Positions 9,601 through 19,805 of a DNA stretch of 64,000 nt are shown here, piece by piece (the first letter of the stretch is position 1; each line of letters starts with the position of its first letter). A program made the position numbers and the translations under genes. This DNA is from Labrenzia sp. THAF82. Lineage in GTDB: Bacteria; Pseudomonadota; Alphaproteobacteria; Rhizobiales; Stappiaceae. The notes beneath the pieces were generated by a model that was not told the DNA's origin, searched no databases, and was given only the letters and a program-made list of their open reading frames with translations. The stretch lies in NCBI RefSeq assembly GCF_009363435.1, contig NZ_CP045354.1, positions 3,252,501 to 3,316,500 of the forward strand, in the 5' to 3' direction.

Positions 9601-9904
9601 GATGACAATTACCCGAGGAGCCCTGCAGGGGACCGCGCTCGGCGGCACGGTCAGCGGCACCGTTGATCTTGATCAGCAGACACTCAACCTGACCGGGACA
9701 TTCGTACCGATTTATGCGTTGAACAATTTCTTTGCCAAAATACCGCTGCTTGGGTTTGCACTCGGTGGCAATTCCGGTGAAGGGCTGATTGGCGTCACCT
9801 ACAAACTGTCCGGATCTGTTTCCGATCCGGTCCTGTCAGTCAATCCGATCTCAGCGATCGCGCCCGGTATCTTTCGCAAGATGTTTGAATTCCAGGCCAA
9901 TTGA
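6611..9904 (+). CDS. Large AsmA-like / DUF3971 (YhdP-type) envelope protein
   Basis: A 1097-residue protein with a lysine/arginine-rich N-terminus, one membrane helix around residues 25-48 and a very long beta-rich periplasmic region. The C-terminal part (GTVSGTVDLDQQTLNLTG, then two GxSxDPVxSVNP-like segments) is typical of AsmA/YhdP/TamB-related bridge proteins thought to move phospholipids between the membranes. The start is GTG 6611; no better ATG is in frame. It is divergent from bcp and convergent with tyrS. The family assignment is firm at superfamily level; the lipid transport role is inferred from relatives. Confidence 0.82.
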   Translation: MELPTKGGATELKEPGKARPKRKRLRYFVAFLLVCLVAATIAVFASGPVRVPMLGSLLAMQGTRGPVTLSVDGASLDFTARDGINIILEGAEASISGPSAVTLRLPKLTAPLNRDALFSGKVHFSSLILDQPHVEIELKGGPAKIPEIGPLMEAVDRVSDVVDDQFARRALKFVSVTDASVELSGATKRKFTGIDANVFRGSNRAIRAFAKVSGGVSTWRMELARSAPEGGAEKSIGVVVNGITLAELLGPNATPQYGKGFGLPASAKIESRLDAEGEFLSANAVARVRNGWFQMGRTLVAFDDAALSLLFKKSGQPIEITKSHIIRGNSRIFFTGALEPGLGGGREWGIKLDAEHPQFGSADIREVPHMLDGVQVRARFDPQDRLLSIDRFTARSGKAVVHGVAVLEITSKGPYLALAAEGEQIPIAVAKQLWPITLVPPARRWIIDRITGGKIEKVSYTGAIRPPAFNHRDPDPGWSGDDMRLDMTFSGGSVTPIGEVPEIKGLAGTLTVQDETLTVSATDGFATTPDGGEIVLPEGVFNIFNLPLRHGKLAQITTKLQGEAKDLGEVVDSAPFRVLERAGLKNDGVSGQGELDVTATFPLGKPVDIVDLDWRATGELENFTDKNPILGHTVADADVSIDANKQQVAITGRGKLDGLQADIDLVVPLGENGVAGKQDVIVSTTAAQLKDKGIDLTAFLDGPMTLNVTRAEDAQDFVIDLKPTDVRLLALGWHKANGVPATASFRLVETETSRKIENFKLTSEGVNVTGNMNLSADGDLVTASFDTFQLRPGDDVEVDIQRASGGRYDIIFAGAAFDGRGLIRSIRSPGGSKGAGDFEDGARISATIDRVTGFNGQSISGFAGQIETGSKGLVSADLGGLMNGNSGFEFSVTPQNGSQTANGNFADTGATLRFLDLYERMQGGNGTVNVAMADEDSWVGDFNVRSLKITEDPAIKRIRERDRNGLNPDGSVTNRREVDGTASFDTLDISFTRDGDLMTITRGALQGTALGGTVSGTVDLDQQTLNLTGTFVPIYALNNFFAKIPLLGFALGGNSGEGLIGVTYKLSGSVSDPVLSVNPISAIAPGIFRKMFEFQAN

Positions 9905-9913
9905 GCATCAAAA

Positions 9914-9941
9914 AAAGGCCGATCAACATGAGCCGGCCTTT
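9914..9941. terminator. Bidirectional terminator between the AsmA-like gene and tyrS
   Basis: AAAGGCCG (9914-9921) pairs with CGGCCTTT (9934-9941); A-rich on the left and T-rich on the right, so it can serve both convergent genes. Confidence 0.75.
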
Positions 9942-9961
9942 GTATGGGTCTTTGCTATTGT

Positions 9962-11215
9962 TCAGACCGGCTTCAAGAGCACGTGCTTTTTCTTACCAAG
10001 TGACAGTTTGACAATTCCCTCGTCGGTGACATCGTCGAGAGACAGTTGCCGGCGGTCATTTTGCTCACCCTTGTCGTTGATCTTGACCGCACCGCCCTTG
10101 ATATTGCGACGGACGTCGCCGTTAGAAGCGCACAGTCCGGCGGTAACAAATGCGGACAACACCCCCAGACCCGCTTCAAGATCAGCTTTGGAAATCTCTA
10201 CAGTAGGCAAACCCTCCGCAGACTGACCTTCTTCGAAGGCCTTGCGTGCAGTTTCTGCGGCAAGCTCTGCCTTGTCACGGCCATGGATCAGAGCTGTTGC
10301 CTCTGTAGCGAGGATCTTCTTGGCTTCGTTGACATCGGCACCCTCGAGTGCGGCCAGCCTTGCGACCTCGTCCATTGGCAGGACTGTGAAGAGTTTCAAA
10401 AAACGCTCGACATCCGCATCTTCCGTATTGCGCCAATACTGCCAATAGTCATAGGCGGAAAGCTGCTCCTCATTCAGCCAGACAGCTCCAGCTGCGGTCT
10501 TGCCCATTTTGGCACCTGAGGCAGTGGTCAACAACGGGGATGTCAGGGCATAGGCATCCGCCTCGCCGAGGCGTCGCACAAGGTCGGTTCCGGAAAGGAT
10601 GTTGCCCCATTGATCCGAGCCGCCCATCTGCAGCCGACACCCGGTCCTGCGGAAAAGCTCCAGATAGTCATAGCCCTGCAAGAGCATGTAGTTGAATTCC
10701 AGGAAGGACAGATGTTGTTCACGCTCAAGTCGAAGACGGACCGAGTCACGTTGGATCATCTGATTGACCGAGAAATGCCTGCCGATGTCCCTCAGGAAGT
10801 CGACATAGTTCAGTTTCAAGAGCCAATCGGCATTGTCCAGCATGAGCGCATCAGTCGGACCGTTTCCAAAGGTCAGAAGCTTTTCGAATACCTTCCTGAT
10901 ACCAGCCTTGTTTTCTTCAATGTCTTCTTCCGTCAGCATTCGGCGGGTTTCGTCCTTGCCGGATGGATCGCCGACACGGGTTGTGCCGCCGCCCATCAAG
11001 GCGATTGGACGGTGCCCGGTTTTCTGAAACCAGTGGAGCATCATGATTGGCACCAGCGATCCGGCGTGAAGGCTCGGTGCCGTGCAATCAAAACCGATAT
11101 AAGCGGTTACGGTCTCCTTGGCGCAGAGTGTGTCGAGCCCGTCTGGGTCGGATATCTGGTGAATAAAATCGCGTTCTGAAAGAACGTTTAGAAAGTCCGA
11201 TTTGAACTCGCTCAT
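9962..11215 (-). CDS. tyrS: Tyrosine--tRNA ligase
   Basis: Class I aminoacyl-tRNA synthetase that charges tRNA-Tyr. The HIGH-equivalent HAGS is at residues 50-53, KMGKT stands for the KMSKS loop, and GGSDQWGN is present. The C-terminal S4 RNA-binding domain (KINDKGEQ region) is complete. From ATG 11215 the product is 417 residues, the usual length; an upstream in-frame start at 11308 would add 31 residues that do not look like TyrS. Confidence 0.96.
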   Translation of the reverse strand: MSEFKSDFLNVLSERDFIHQISDPDGLDTLCAKETVTAYIGFDCTAPSLHAGSLVPIMMLHWFQKTGHRPIALMGGGTTRVGDPSGKDETRRMLTEEDIEENKAGIRKVFEKLLTFGNGPTDALMLDNADWLLKLNYVDFLRDIGRHFSVNQMIQRDSVRLRLEREQHLSFLEFNYMLLQGYDYLELFRRTGCRLQMGGSDQWGNILSGTDLVRRLGEADAYALTSPLLTTASGAKMGKTAAGAVWLNEEQLSAYDYWQYWRNTEDADVERFLKLFTVLPMDEVARLAALEGADVNEAKKILATEATALIHGRDKAELAAETARKAFEEGQSAEGLPTVEISKADLEAGLGVLSAFVTAGLCASNGDVRRNIKGGAVKINDKGEQNDRRQLSLDDVTDEGIVKLSLGKKKHVLLKPV

Positions 11216-11348
11216 GCCTGTCTGTCCGTCCGTAGTCGTCTTCTGCGCCATCAAGGGCCCTGTTGGACGTGCTCTAGCGCGTGCTGCCGGAGTTGTAAAT
11301 TGCAGCACATAGGAAAAGGGGGTGTTGTTGCAGCTTGACCGAAAAAGT

Positions 11349-11567
11349 TCAGTTTGGAGTGCGTCCTACCGGGCGAACTTTCAGACATACATACTTCAAT
11401 TGACCTTCTTCCCAGGCGATACGCAATTCTTCGCTCAGTGTTCGAGGCACCAATTCATTCAGCACAGCCTGGCACTCAGCCTCGGTTTCGAAAGTACCTT
11501 CATCACTTACTGGCCAAACATTCGGACCGGTTAGCATTTGAATGGATACTGCAAGAATAGCCCACAT
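11349..11567 (-). CDS. Small hypothetical protein, 72 residues
   Basis: Short ORF with a hydrophobic N-terminus ([12 protein letters not shown]) that could be a signal or membrane segment, then an acidic region with two Cys (AECQAV, KYVCLK). A good Shine-Dalgarno (AGAGGTGA) lies 6-7 bases before ATG 11567, which is the main reason to accept it. It resembles many small exported alphaproteobacterial proteins of unknown function. It is on the tyrS strand, but upstream of it and separate. Confidence 0.6.
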   Translation of the reverse strand: MWAILAVSIQMLTGPNVWPVSDEGTFETEAECQAVLNELVPRTLSEELRIAWEEGQLKYVCLKVRPVGRTPN

Positions 11568-11736
11568 ATTGAATCACCTCTCTTTTGTGATTTACATCAT
11601 AAAATGTAACAAAGCCGCGGCTAATCATATGAAAGTAACCCAACGTGATGGCAGTCACAGCCGAACAATTGCGGCAAGTCTATGTTCTTCTCATCGGCGC
11701 AGCGAATTGCGCCAGGATCAAAAGAGAGGACCTGAC

Positions 11737-12006
11737 ATGTTTCGTAAGTTCGCAATCGCCGCCGTTACTGTTGCCACCGTCGCAACTGCTGCCGTTTCCA
11801 TGACACCGAGCGAAGCTCATGCAAAAAACCGTGCCGGAGCCGTCGCTGCCGGAGCGATCTTCGGCCTTGCTGCTGGCGCTATTATCGCCTCCCAGGCACG
11901 TCCGCGCTATCAGCCGCCGGTTCGCTGCAGCTACCGTCCAATTACACGCTGGGATGCTTACTATGGCCGTTACGTTGTCGTTGGTCATCGTCAAGTTTGC
12001 TACTAA
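11737..12006 (+). CDS. Small exported glycine/alanine-rich protein
   Basis: An 89-residue protein with a clear Sec signal peptide (MFRKFAIAAVTVATVA, cleavage expected after SEAHA), a Gly/Ala hydrophobic stretch (AGAVAAGAIFGLAAGAIIA) of the glycine-zipper type, and a C-terminal region with two Cys that could form a disulfide. ATG 11737 follows AAGAGAGGA with 6 bases of spacing. A strong terminator follows the stop, so it is probably a single-gene transcript. Function unknown. Confidence 0.75.
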   Translation: MFRKFAIAAVTVATVATAAVSMTPSEAHAKNRAGAVAAGAIFGLAAGAIIASQARPRYQPPVRCSYRPITRWDAYYGRYVVVGHRQVCY

Positions 12007-12036
12007 GATCTTTCAAGATCCAATCGCTAGCGAATT

Positions 12037-12057
12037 GCCTCCTCCGGGAGGCTTTTT
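12037..12057 (+). terminator. Intrinsic terminator
   Basis: GCCTCC (12037-12042), tetraloop TCCG, GGAGGC (12047-12052), TTTTT. Confidence 0.88.
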
Positions 12058-12120
12058 CGTATTGTGAAGTGTGTCATTTCACCTTCAAATACGGGACCCG
12101 CGAATCTTGGCCGGTGTTCC

Positions 12121-13173
12121 ATGTCATCTCATCAACTTTCACCCTCACGCCGTTTTGGCCTGCTCTGTGGCTCGCTGGAGCCGGGGGCCACAAATTCGAT
12201 TTCTGATGTCAACGGCGTTTCCGTTGGGCACAAGACAATGCGAAACGGCGATGTGAATACAGGCTTCACTGCTTTGGTCCCGCATCCAGGGAACATCTTC
12301 CAGGAAAAGCTCAATGCGGGTGTCGAAATAATAAATGGTTTTGGAAAGAGTGCCGGACTGATTCAGGTTGATGAGCTTGGGACACTTGAGACGCCAATTC
12401 TCCTAACAAATACATTCGCCATCGGCGCTGGCGTCAACGCGTTGATCCGACAGGCAATCCTGAAAAATCCAGAGGTGGGTCGCACGACAAGTACGGTCAA
12501 TCCTGTGGTTCTGGAATGCAATGACGGGTTTCTGAACGATATTCAAGCCATGCCTCTTGCCGAAGTTGATGCAATTGCGGCTCTCGAAGCGGCGTCGTCT
12601 GAAGTCGAGCAAGGCAGTGTTGGCGCAGGTACCGGCATGAGTGCATTCGGTTTCAAAGGCGGCATTGGATCGGCTTCCAGAACGTTCGAACTAGATAGTG
12701 GCCGTTTTGTGCTGGGGGCATTGGTGCTTGCCAATTTCGGGCGCGCGGGCGACCTGGTCTTGCCGGATGGTCGCCGTCCGGACCCCAAGGATACACAAAC
12801 CTCTGAAGAGCGTGGCTCGGTTATTGTGGTCCTTGCGAGCGACGTTCCACTTGAGAGCCGACAGTTGAAACGCATTGCGAAGCGGGCAGGGGCGGGACTT
12901 GCCCGTCTTGGTGCATTTTATGGAAATGGCAGTGGTGATATAGCGCTGGCGTTTTCCACTGCACAAAATGTTCTTCATCAGGAAGAAAATGATTTTGTCG
13001 ACCGACGGTGCTTGAACGAAGACCGGATCGATATCCTCTTCAGAGCCGCTGCGGAAACTACTCAAGAAGCCGTCTTGAATGCGATGATCGCTTCGCCTTC
13101 GACAACAGGCAGAGAACGGCATCAGAGGCCGTCGCTGACCGATTGGCTTCAAGACACGTCGAACCAGCTTTAG
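12121..13173 (+). CDS. P1 family self-processing peptidase (DmpA-type)
   Basis: About 350 residues of the DmpA/BapA L-aminopeptidase / beta-peptidyl aminopeptidase family (MEROPS P1, Ntn-hydrolase-like). These proenzymes cut themselves at a Gly-Ser bond to expose the catalytic Ser. Here the site is ERG/SVIVVLASDVPL (Ser about residue 233 from this start). The conserved segments NTGFTAL, GAGTGM and FGFKGGIGSASR are present. ATG 12121 is chosen over GTG 12064, which would start a few bases after the preceding terminator; neither has a strong Shine-Dalgarno. Substrate unknown. No signal peptide is seen, so it is probably cytoplasmic. Confidence 0.85.
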   Translation: MSSHQLSPSRRFGLLCGSLEPGATNSISDVNGVSVGHKTMRNGDVNTGFTALVPHPGNIFQEKLNAGVEIINGFGKSAGLIQVDELGTLETPILLTNTFAIGAGVNALIRQAILKNPEVGRTTSTVNPVVLECNDGFLNDIQAMPLAEVDAIAALEAASSEVEQGSVGAGTGMSAFGFKGGIGSASRTFELDSGRFVLGALVLANFGRAGDLVLPDGRRPDPKDTQTSEERGSVIVVLASDVPLESRQLKRIAKRAGAGLARLGAFYGNGSGDIALAFSTAQNVLHQEENDFVDRRCLNEDRIDILFRAAAETTQEAVLNAMIASPSTTGRERHQRPSLTDWLQDTSNQL

Positions 13174-13189
13174 GGAACGAACCCAACAG

Positions 13190-13217
13190 AAAACCCCGGA
13201 GTTGCCGCCGGGGTTTT
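13190..13217. terminator. Bidirectional terminator between P1 peptidase and glnA
   Basis: AAAACCCCGG (13190-13199) pairs perfectly with CCGGGGTTTT (13208-13217) around an 8-base loop; it works for both convergent genes. Confidence 0.88.
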
Positions 13218-13240
13218 CGATGTAGCAAGCTACGATCCGA

Positions 13241-14650
13241 TTAGACGGAGTAGTACAGGTCGAACTCGACCGGATGCGGCGTCATTTCGTAACGCTCGAC
13301 TTCTTCCATCTTCAGTTCGATGTAGGCGTCGATCTGGTCGTCGTCGAACACACCGCCGGCTTTCAGGAACTCACGGTCAGCATCGACAGCTTCAAGCGCT
13401 TCACGCAGCGAGCCGCAAACTGTCGGGATTTCTGCAAGCTCTTCCGGCGGAAGATCGTAGAGGTTCTTATCCATGGCATCGCCAGGATGGATCTTGTTCT
13501 TGATACCGTCGAGGCCTGCCATCAGCAGCGCGGAGAAGCACAGGTACGGGTTGGCAGTCGGATCCGGGAACCGGACTTCGACGCGCTTGGCCTTCGGAGA
13601 CGCCGTGAACGGAATACGGCAAGATGCAGACCGGTTGCGCGAGGAATATGCAAGGAGAACAGGAGCCTCATAACCCGGAACCAGACGCTTGTAGGAGTTG
13701 GTGGACGGGTTGGTGAAGGCGTTGAGTGCCTTGGCATGCTTCAGGATGCCGCCGATGAAGTAGAGGCAGGTTTCGGATAGATCCGCATACTGGTTGCCAG
13801 CAAATGTCGGCTCGCCATCTTTCCAGATTGACAGGTGACAGTGCATGCCGGTGCCGTTGTCGCCGAATACCGGCTTAGGCATGAAGGTGGCGGACTTGCC
13901 GTAGGCATGGGCAACCTGATGGACGACGTATTTGTAGACCTGCATGTTGTCGGCGCAGCTTGTCAGAGCGTCGAATTTCATGCCGAGTTCGTGCTGAGCT
14001 GCAGCCACTTCGTGGTGATGCTTCTCAGTAGGCACACCCATTTCGCCCATTACGGACAGCATTTCGGAACGGATATCCTGCGCGCTGTCAACCGGCGGAA
14101 CCGGGAAGTAGCCACCCTTGGTGCGCGGACGGTGGCCAAGGTTTCCTGTCTCGTATTCGGAACCCATGTTGGACGGCAGTTCCGTGCTGTCCAGAATAAA
14201 GCCAGTGTTATAAGGATCAGCGTTGAAACGAACATCGTCGAACATGAAGAATTCAGCTTCCGGACCAACGTAGATCGTGTCACCGAAACCGCCGGACTTG
14301 ACGTATGCTTCTGCCTTTTTGGCAGTCATGCGCGGGTCGCGGTTATAGCCTTCACCGGTGATCGGGTCGACGATGTCGCAGAAGATAGCCATGGTGGACT
14401 GTGCGAAGAACGGATCGATGTGAGCTGATTCCGGATCCAGGATCAGCATCATGTCGGACTCGTTGATGGCTTTCCAGCCGGCAATGGACGATCCGTCGAA
14501 GGCAACGCCTTCGGCAAACATGTCTTCATCAACAAGAGCAACATCCATCGTGACGTGCTGCATTTTACCACGGGGGTCGGTAAAGCGCAGATCGACGAAT
14601 TTCACGTCCTTTTCCTGAATCTCCTTCAGGACTTCAGCGGCAGTGGTCAT
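13241..14650 (-). CDS. glnA: Glutamine synthetase type I
   Basis: ATP-dependent ammonia assimilation: glutamate + NH3 to glutamine. The product is 469 residues from ATG 14650, the usual GSI length. AAGGG lies 9 bases before this ATG; the in-frame ATG at 14659 sits directly on that Shine-Dalgarno and is rejected. [19 protein letters not shown] and NRSASCRIP mark the active site, and Tyr398 in NLYDLPPE is the expected adenylylation site, so the enzyme should be controlled by GlnE. It lies downstream of glnB on the same strand, the standard alphaproteobacterial glnBA operon. Confidence 0.97.
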   Translation of the reverse strand: MTTAAEVLKEIQEKDVKFVDLRFTDPRGKMQHVTMDVALVDEDMFAEGVAFDGSSIAGWKAINESDMMLILDPESAHIDPFFAQSTMAIFCDIVDPITGEGYNRDPRMTAKKAEAYVKSGGFGDTIYVGPEAEFFMFDDVRFNADPYNTGFILDSTELPSNMGSEYETGNLGHRPRTKGGYFPVPPVDSAQDIRSEMLSVMGEMGVPTEKHHHEVAAAQHELGMKFDALTSCADNMQVYKYVVHQVAHAYGKSATFMPKPVFGDNGTGMHCHLSIWKDGEPTFAGNQYADLSETCLYFIGGILKHAKALNAFTNPSTNSYKRLVPGYEAPVLLAYSSRNRSASCRIPFTASPKAKRVEVRFPDPTANPYLCFSALLMAGLDGIKNKIHPGDAMDKNLYDLPPEELAEIPTVCGSLREALEAVDADREFLKAGGVFDDDQIDAYIELKMEEVERYEMTPHPVEFDLYYSV

Positions 14651-14776
14651 AGTGTCCATCCCTTAATTATCATGTGAACGGTTGGGTAATGTTCCGGCCC
14701 TGCTGAGGTTCAGATAGAGCTCTTTCAGACGCTGGACCGGAATTCGGATAGCCGGCAAATGCCGGAATTAGGTGGG

Positions 14777-15301
<525 letters not shown>

Positions 15302-15486
15302 TCAGCAATTCAAGCAGTGCAGTTTCGAATAACACACGCAGCCCAACATGTAGATGACTACTTACTAGGCAACTCGCCTAATTAATAGGCGGAAATTGTG
15401 CTGCTTCCATCATCAAAAGGTTGGATCTCGACAAAACTGACCATCCCTTGCAAAGGTGCCCCTGCAGGATATTGAGGTTCGAACCA

Positions 15487-17022
15487 ATGACAACAGACTG
15501 GCACTCACCATACACCTTCTTGCTGTCTCCCACAGAAATGGGCCGGGCTGACAGACTGACTATCGAGGGTGGCATTGCCGGTATCGAATTGATGGAGCAG
15601 GCCGGGCAGGCGGTGGTGCGTGCAGCCGTGGAATTGGTATCAGCAGGTGCGCGAATTCTTATTCTTTGTGGCCCTGGAAACAATGGAGGTGACGGTTTCA
15701 TTGCGGCACGATGCCTTGCCGCCATGGGATATGGCATCGACGTTCTTCTGATCAGCCCGGCTGATCGGCTTAAGGGCGATGCACGCCTGGCCTTTGAGAG
15801 GATGGGGTTGCCTGCCGAACGCATCGGTGAAGGCCAAGAAGGACAAAAACGCCTGCCCATGCTTCTGGACAGCGTGGACCTGATCATCGACGGTCTATTC
15901 GGTGCCGGTCTAGACCGGCCTCTCGAGGGTGAGATCAAGCAAATTGTCGACGCTGTGAATGATAGCGGCAAACCGGTATTGGCCATCGATCTTCCCTCTG
16001 GTGTCAATGGCGCCAGTGGCCAGAAACTGGGATCAGCGGTCAGGGCACAAAGAACGGTTACGTTCTTTTGCGAAAAGCCTGGTCATTTGCTTTTTCCTGG
16101 TCGGGAACTCTGTGGCGCAGTTGTCGTGGCACAGATCGGGATCCGGCCGGACGTGTTTGGCGATATCAGGCCACAAACCTTCGAAAATGCGCCTGCACTT
16201 TGGCGACATGCCTGGCCGATGGCGAGCCAGCAGGGGCATAAATACACCAAGGGCCACGCAGTTGTCTTCAGCGGCTCTGTTTCTTCAACAGGGGCCGCCA
16301 GACTGGGCGCTGCTGCAGCACTGCGCGCCGGGGCCGGGCTTGTAACGCTCGCATCACCCCCGGATGCAATGATGGTCAACGCCTGCCACTTGACCGCTGT
16401 CATGCTGAAAAAACTGGCTGGCGAAAAGGCTGTCCAGGATTTGCTGTCAGATGAGCGATATTCTTCTGTTCTAATCGGTCCCGGGTTCGGTATTGGTGCT
16501 GGGACTCGCTCTTCGGTAGAGGCCATTCTTCGCGCCAGTCGAGCGACCGTACTAGATGCAGACGCCTTGACCAGTTTTTCTGAAACTCCCGAACATCTTT
16601 TTTCCCTGGTCAAACTATGTGATGCACCGGTTGTTCTGACACCACATGAGGGCGAGTTCGCAAGGATTTTCCCGCAGGTCGAGGGTGACAAACTCGCGCG
16701 TGCACGATTGGCAGCCAGGCTTTCCGGCGCCACACTCATATTGAAGGGGCCCGATACCGTCATCGCTTCACCTGATGGCCGTGCCGCGATCAACCACAAT
16801 GCACCGCCCTGGCTGGCGACGGCTGGATCCGGCGACGTTCTTGCCGGCATCACGACCGGATTGCTTGCTCAAGGTGTTTCCGGCTTTGAGGCCGCCTGCC
16901 AGGCGGTGTGGTTCCATGGAGAAGCAGGAAATATCGTTGGGCCCGGACTGATAGCTGAAGACCTTGCCCCGGCTCTCAAAGAGGTGCTGCGAGCGCTTGT
17001 GGACAAATTCGGTGAGGGGTAG
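15487..17022 (+). CDS. nnr: Bifunctional NAD(P)H-hydrate repair enzyme (epimerase + ADP-dependent dehydratase)
   Basis: Repairs hydrated NAD(P)H: an N-terminal YjeF-N epimerase domain (GPGNNGGDGF, about residues 60-70) fused to a C-terminal ribokinase-like dehydratase (LTPHEGEFARIFP; ATAGSGDVLAGI, with the catalytic Asp of the GSGD motif). ATG 15487 is preferred: GAGG lies about 9 bases upstream, and the extension back to 15421 is not protein-like. The product is 511 residues, normal for the fusion. It is divergent from glnB, a neighbourhood conserved in rhizobia. Confidence 0.93.
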   Translation: MTTDWHSPYTFLLSPTEMGRADRLTIEGGIAGIELMEQAGQAVVRAAVELVSAGARILILCGPGNNGGDGFIAARCLAAMGYGIDVLLISPADRLKGDARLAFERMGLPAERIGEGQEGQKRLPMLLDSVDLIIDGLFGAGLDRPLEGEIKQIVDAVNDSGKPVLAIDLPSGVNGASGQKLGSAVRAQRTVTFFCEKPGHLLFPGRELCGAVVVAQIGIRPDVFGDIRPQTFENAPALWRHAWPMASQQGHKYTKGHAVVFSGSVSSTGAARLGAAAALRAGAGLVTLASPPDAMMVNACHLTAVMLKKLAGEKAVQDLLSDERYSSVLIGPGFGIGAGTRSSVEAILRASRATVLDADALTSFSETPEHLFSLVKLCDAPVVLTPHEGEFARIFPQVEGDKLARARLAARLSGATLILKGPDTVIASPDGRAAINHNAPPWLATAGSGDVLAGITTGLLAQGVSGFEAACQAVWFHGEAGNIVGPGLIAEDLAPALKEVLRALVDKFGEG

Positions 17023-17043
17023 GGCCGCAGCCTCGTTTTTCCT

Positions 17044-17071
17044 TTGACGGAAAAGTCAGTGGTGCTATAGA
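17044..17071 (+). promoter_or_regulatory. Sigma-70 promoter of tRNA-Leu
   Basis: TTGACG (17044-17049), 16-base spacer, TATAGA (17066-17071), about 40 bases before the tRNA. Confidence 0.65.
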
Positions 17072-17110
17072 AGCCCCGCTTCATCGGCAGAGCGACAAAG
17101 GCTCTGCAGT

Positions 17111-17195
<85 letters not shown>

Positions 17196-17285
17196 ATATT
17201 CTACGCGTTTCCGGTCCTTCAGCCTGACTTGATAAAGCGTTGTTCGAGAGAGCACCATCAAACACACCCGAATATTGCGACCTGC

Positions 17286-18098
17286 TCAATCGACCTCGTT
17301 CTGCTGTGGCTTTTGGCGGAACAGGTGATTGGCTACCTCACCAAAATTTGGTGTTTTCACAATGACATAACGCTGATTGGCAACTTCGATTGACGGTGGC
17401 ATGCCTGTCTTTTCAAAGGCGTCGTGTCCCTCTTTCAAGTTTTGCCAGAAATCAGACCACTCAGAGGAGGTTTGCTGGGAATGATTTTCATCGGTCATTC
17501 GAAAAGGAAACACATGTACGTCAAAGGCTTCCTGTCCGTTTTTGAAGGCTTCATTCGCAGCCAAATAGATCTCTTCAATGCCTGCATCCGTCATCGCATA
17601 GCAGCCAATTGAGACACAGCTCCCGTGGATCATCAGGAAGCTTCCGGTCCGGCCAAGAGCGCGGTCATAGGCGTTGGGAAAACCCAAATTGAAGGAAAGG
17701 TGATAGTGACTGTTCGGGTTCATGAGCCCGCGTGTGACCTTGTAGAAACCTTCAGGGCTTTGCCTGTCACCTTCCTTCAGCTTCGGTCCCAGCTCACCTG
17801 AAAAGTTGCAAATTGGATAGGTCTTGAAGCGCTTGAATCCATTTATGGTCGCCGCCCAGAGTTCAAGCTCGCTGGATGCCTTGAAAACCCGGATAAATAC
17901 GGGTGAACCTAGTCTCAAACCCTTTTCGGCAAACTCTTTTTCAAGCCTCGGCAGCACTCTTGCCGCAACGTTCTCCAAGCGTTCAGAAGTTGGCAATTTG
18001 TGTTGCGCAAAAACGGAGGTCGCCAACAGTGAGAACACAAAGATCAAAATGAGCCCGGAGAGCAGCAGGAAAATGTGTCTTTGCGTATTTTGCTTCAC
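17286..18098 (-). CDS. Exported L,D-transpeptidase (YkuD domain)
   Basis: About 270 residues. A GTG start at 18098 is chosen because GGAG lies 7 bases upstream and it begins a clear signal peptide (MKQNTQRHIFLLLSGLILIF, cleavage near VFAQ); a longer reading back to 18269 adds 57 residues that would bury that signal. The YkuD catalytic motif is complete: H158, S163 and C166 in HGSCVSIGC. It probably crosslinks peptidoglycan or attaches a protein to it; the YafK-like subgroup to which it seems closest has members with hydrolase activity, so the exact reaction is open. Divergent from the amine oxidase gene. Confidence 0.85.
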   Translation of the reverse strand: MKQNTQRHIFLLLSGLILIFVFSLLATSVFAQHKLPTSERLENVAARVLPRLEKEFAEKGLRLGSPVFIRVFKASSELELWAATINGFKRFKTYPICNFSGELGPKLKEGDRQSPEGFYKVTRGLMNPNSHYHLSFNLGFPNAYDRALGRTGSFLMIHGSCVSIGCYAMTDAGIEEIYLAANEAFKNGQEAFDVHVFPFRMTDENHSQQTSSEWSDFWQNLKEGHDAFEKTGMPPSIEVANQRYVIVKTPNFGEVANHLFRQKPQQNEVD

Positions 18099-18291
18099 GC
18101 AATGTCTCCAAAACGCCGAATGCTGAAGGCTGTGGCGAGGGAAGGTTGAATTGCCAAACTTGTGAAAGTTAAGGTGAGATGTCCAGTCACGCGGCTGAAC
18201 CTGCTTGAAAATTCCGATAAATTGCGGCCGAATTGGCGTTGCAGGCACTTGCAAGCATCCAGGGCGCAACGATCAGAGTGGCAAGGCCTTT

Positions 18292-19656
18292 ATGAAGCTA
18301 CGGATGAACAGACGGCACGTGTTGAAGCTTTCAGCCAGCTCCGTGATGGCAACGTCCACCCTGCTGCCGCGCTATGCGTCGGCTGTTCAGACGAGTTTCG
18401 ATGTGATTGTGATCGGGGCGGGAATTGCCGGCCTTGCGGCGGCTGGCAGGCTCACGGAACTTGGATATTCCGTCGTCGTTCTGGAGGCTACAGATACCGT
18501 CGGTGGCCGGATCAGAACGGATTGGCGCTTGGGAGCCCCCTTTGAAGTTGGCGCTGGTTGGATACATGGCCCGCAGAAGAACCCGATATCTGGTCTCGCG
18601 GCCAGGATTGATGCACCGATCTTTGTGACCCGGGATGACAGTTTCGAGGTCTATTCCCGAACGGGAGAACGGCAATCCCGTCAGCGAATATATGATGCAT
18701 ATGAAGACCTTACGGAGCTTTATGAGCAGGTCGACGCACAAGTCGGCACTGGGCAATCGCTTGAAGCTGCTCTTCGTTCCTTGCCTGATAACCGCCTGGC
18801 AGATCCAGTTTTGAACTGGATGGCGAGTGCCTATACGGAGTTCTCGACCGGAGGCGCCTTGGAGACATTGTCAGCCTACTATTTTGACGAAGATGACGTC
18901 CTCGAAGGCGATGACGTCATCCTCCCGGAAGGCTATGACAAAATTCCCAGCGCTCTGTCGGGCGGATTGGACATACGCTTCAATACTCCGGTTGAAGCTG
19001 TCGAATATGAGAAAGGCGAGGGAGCAACTGTGTTGAGCGCAGGTGGAAAATTCGAAGCGGATTTTGTCATTTGTACCGTTCCACTTGGTATGCTCAAGCA
19101 GCAACGAATTGATTTCGATCCACCTCTGCCAAAAAAGCTCCGCTCGCATATCGCCAATCTTGGCTTTGGAAACGTAACAAAGCTCGCACTTAAGTTCGAT
19201 GCTCCATTTTGGCCGTTGGACATCCAATATTTCGGCTATATGAGCGAACCAAGAGGGCGATGGAACTACTTCCTGAACTACCGGACTTTCAGTAACGAAA
19301 ACATACTTTTAGGCGTCAGTGTTGGCGCTTATGCTCTGGAAGTTGAAAAGCTTTCCGACGCTGAAATGGTGGCCGACTGCATGGCAGCCATCCGTGCAAT
19401 GTTCGGACCCGGTGCGCCGGAACCTGTTGCGCATATTGCAACCAGGTGGTCAGAAGACCTTTGGACCGGCGGCGCCTATTCCTATTCGAAACTGGGCAGT
19501 TCACCGCAGGATTTCGAGGGCCTTCAAGAGCCTGTCGCCGATACGCTTTTATTCGCAGGCGAACATACGAATTTTGCGTATCACGGGACTACGCATGGCG
19601 CTTACATGAGCGGTTTGCGCGCCGCAAAATCAATTGACGAGGATTTGGCGGACTGA
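18292..19656 (+). CDS. Tat-exported FAD-dependent amine oxidase
   Basis: A flavin amine oxidase of the MAO/polyamine oxidase type, about 454 residues. It starts at ATG 18292 (AAGG five bases upstream) with a twin-arginine signal (MNRRHVLKLSASS, cleavage near YASA), so it is folded with FAD before export. The dinucleotide fold is DVIVIGAGIAGLAAAGRL, followed by GGRIRT; the C-terminal FAD contact is LLFAGEHTNF with GAYMSGLRAA. The substrate cannot be read from sequence; polyamines or another primary or secondary amine are possible. Confidence 0.88.
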   Translation: MKLRMNRRHVLKLSASSVMATSTLLPRYASAVQTSFDVIVIGAGIAGLAAAGRLTELGYSVVVLEATDTVGGRIRTDWRLGAPFEVGAGWIHGPQKNPISGLAARIDAPIFVTRDDSFEVYSRTGERQSRQRIYDAYEDLTELYEQVDAQVGTGQSLEAALRSLPDNRLADPVLNWMASAYTEFSTGGALETLSAYYFDEDDVLEGDDVILPEGYDKIPSALSGGLDIRFNTPVEAVEYEKGEGATVLSAGGKFEADFVICTVPLGMLKQQRIDFDPPLPKKLRSHIANLGFGNVTKLALKFDAPFWPLDIQYFGYMSEPRGRWNYFLNYRTFSNENILLGVSVGAYALEVEKLSDAEMVADCMAAIRAMFGPGAPEPVAHIATRWSEDLWTGGAYSYSKLGSSPQDFEGLQEPVADTLLFAGEHTNFAYHGTTHGAYMSGLRAAKSIDEDLAD

Positions 19657-19805
19657 GGAAAATTTCATCGACTGAGGAATCTCGGCCCAAGGGTGAAAGA
19701 TGTTTCAAGAAGCCAATTGTTTTCTGGTGGAATCGCGATCGGGACCGTTCTTGGTTTTAGAACAACTTTCCGCATGTCTTATCGCTGCGATTTCCCCGTC
19801 TCCCC

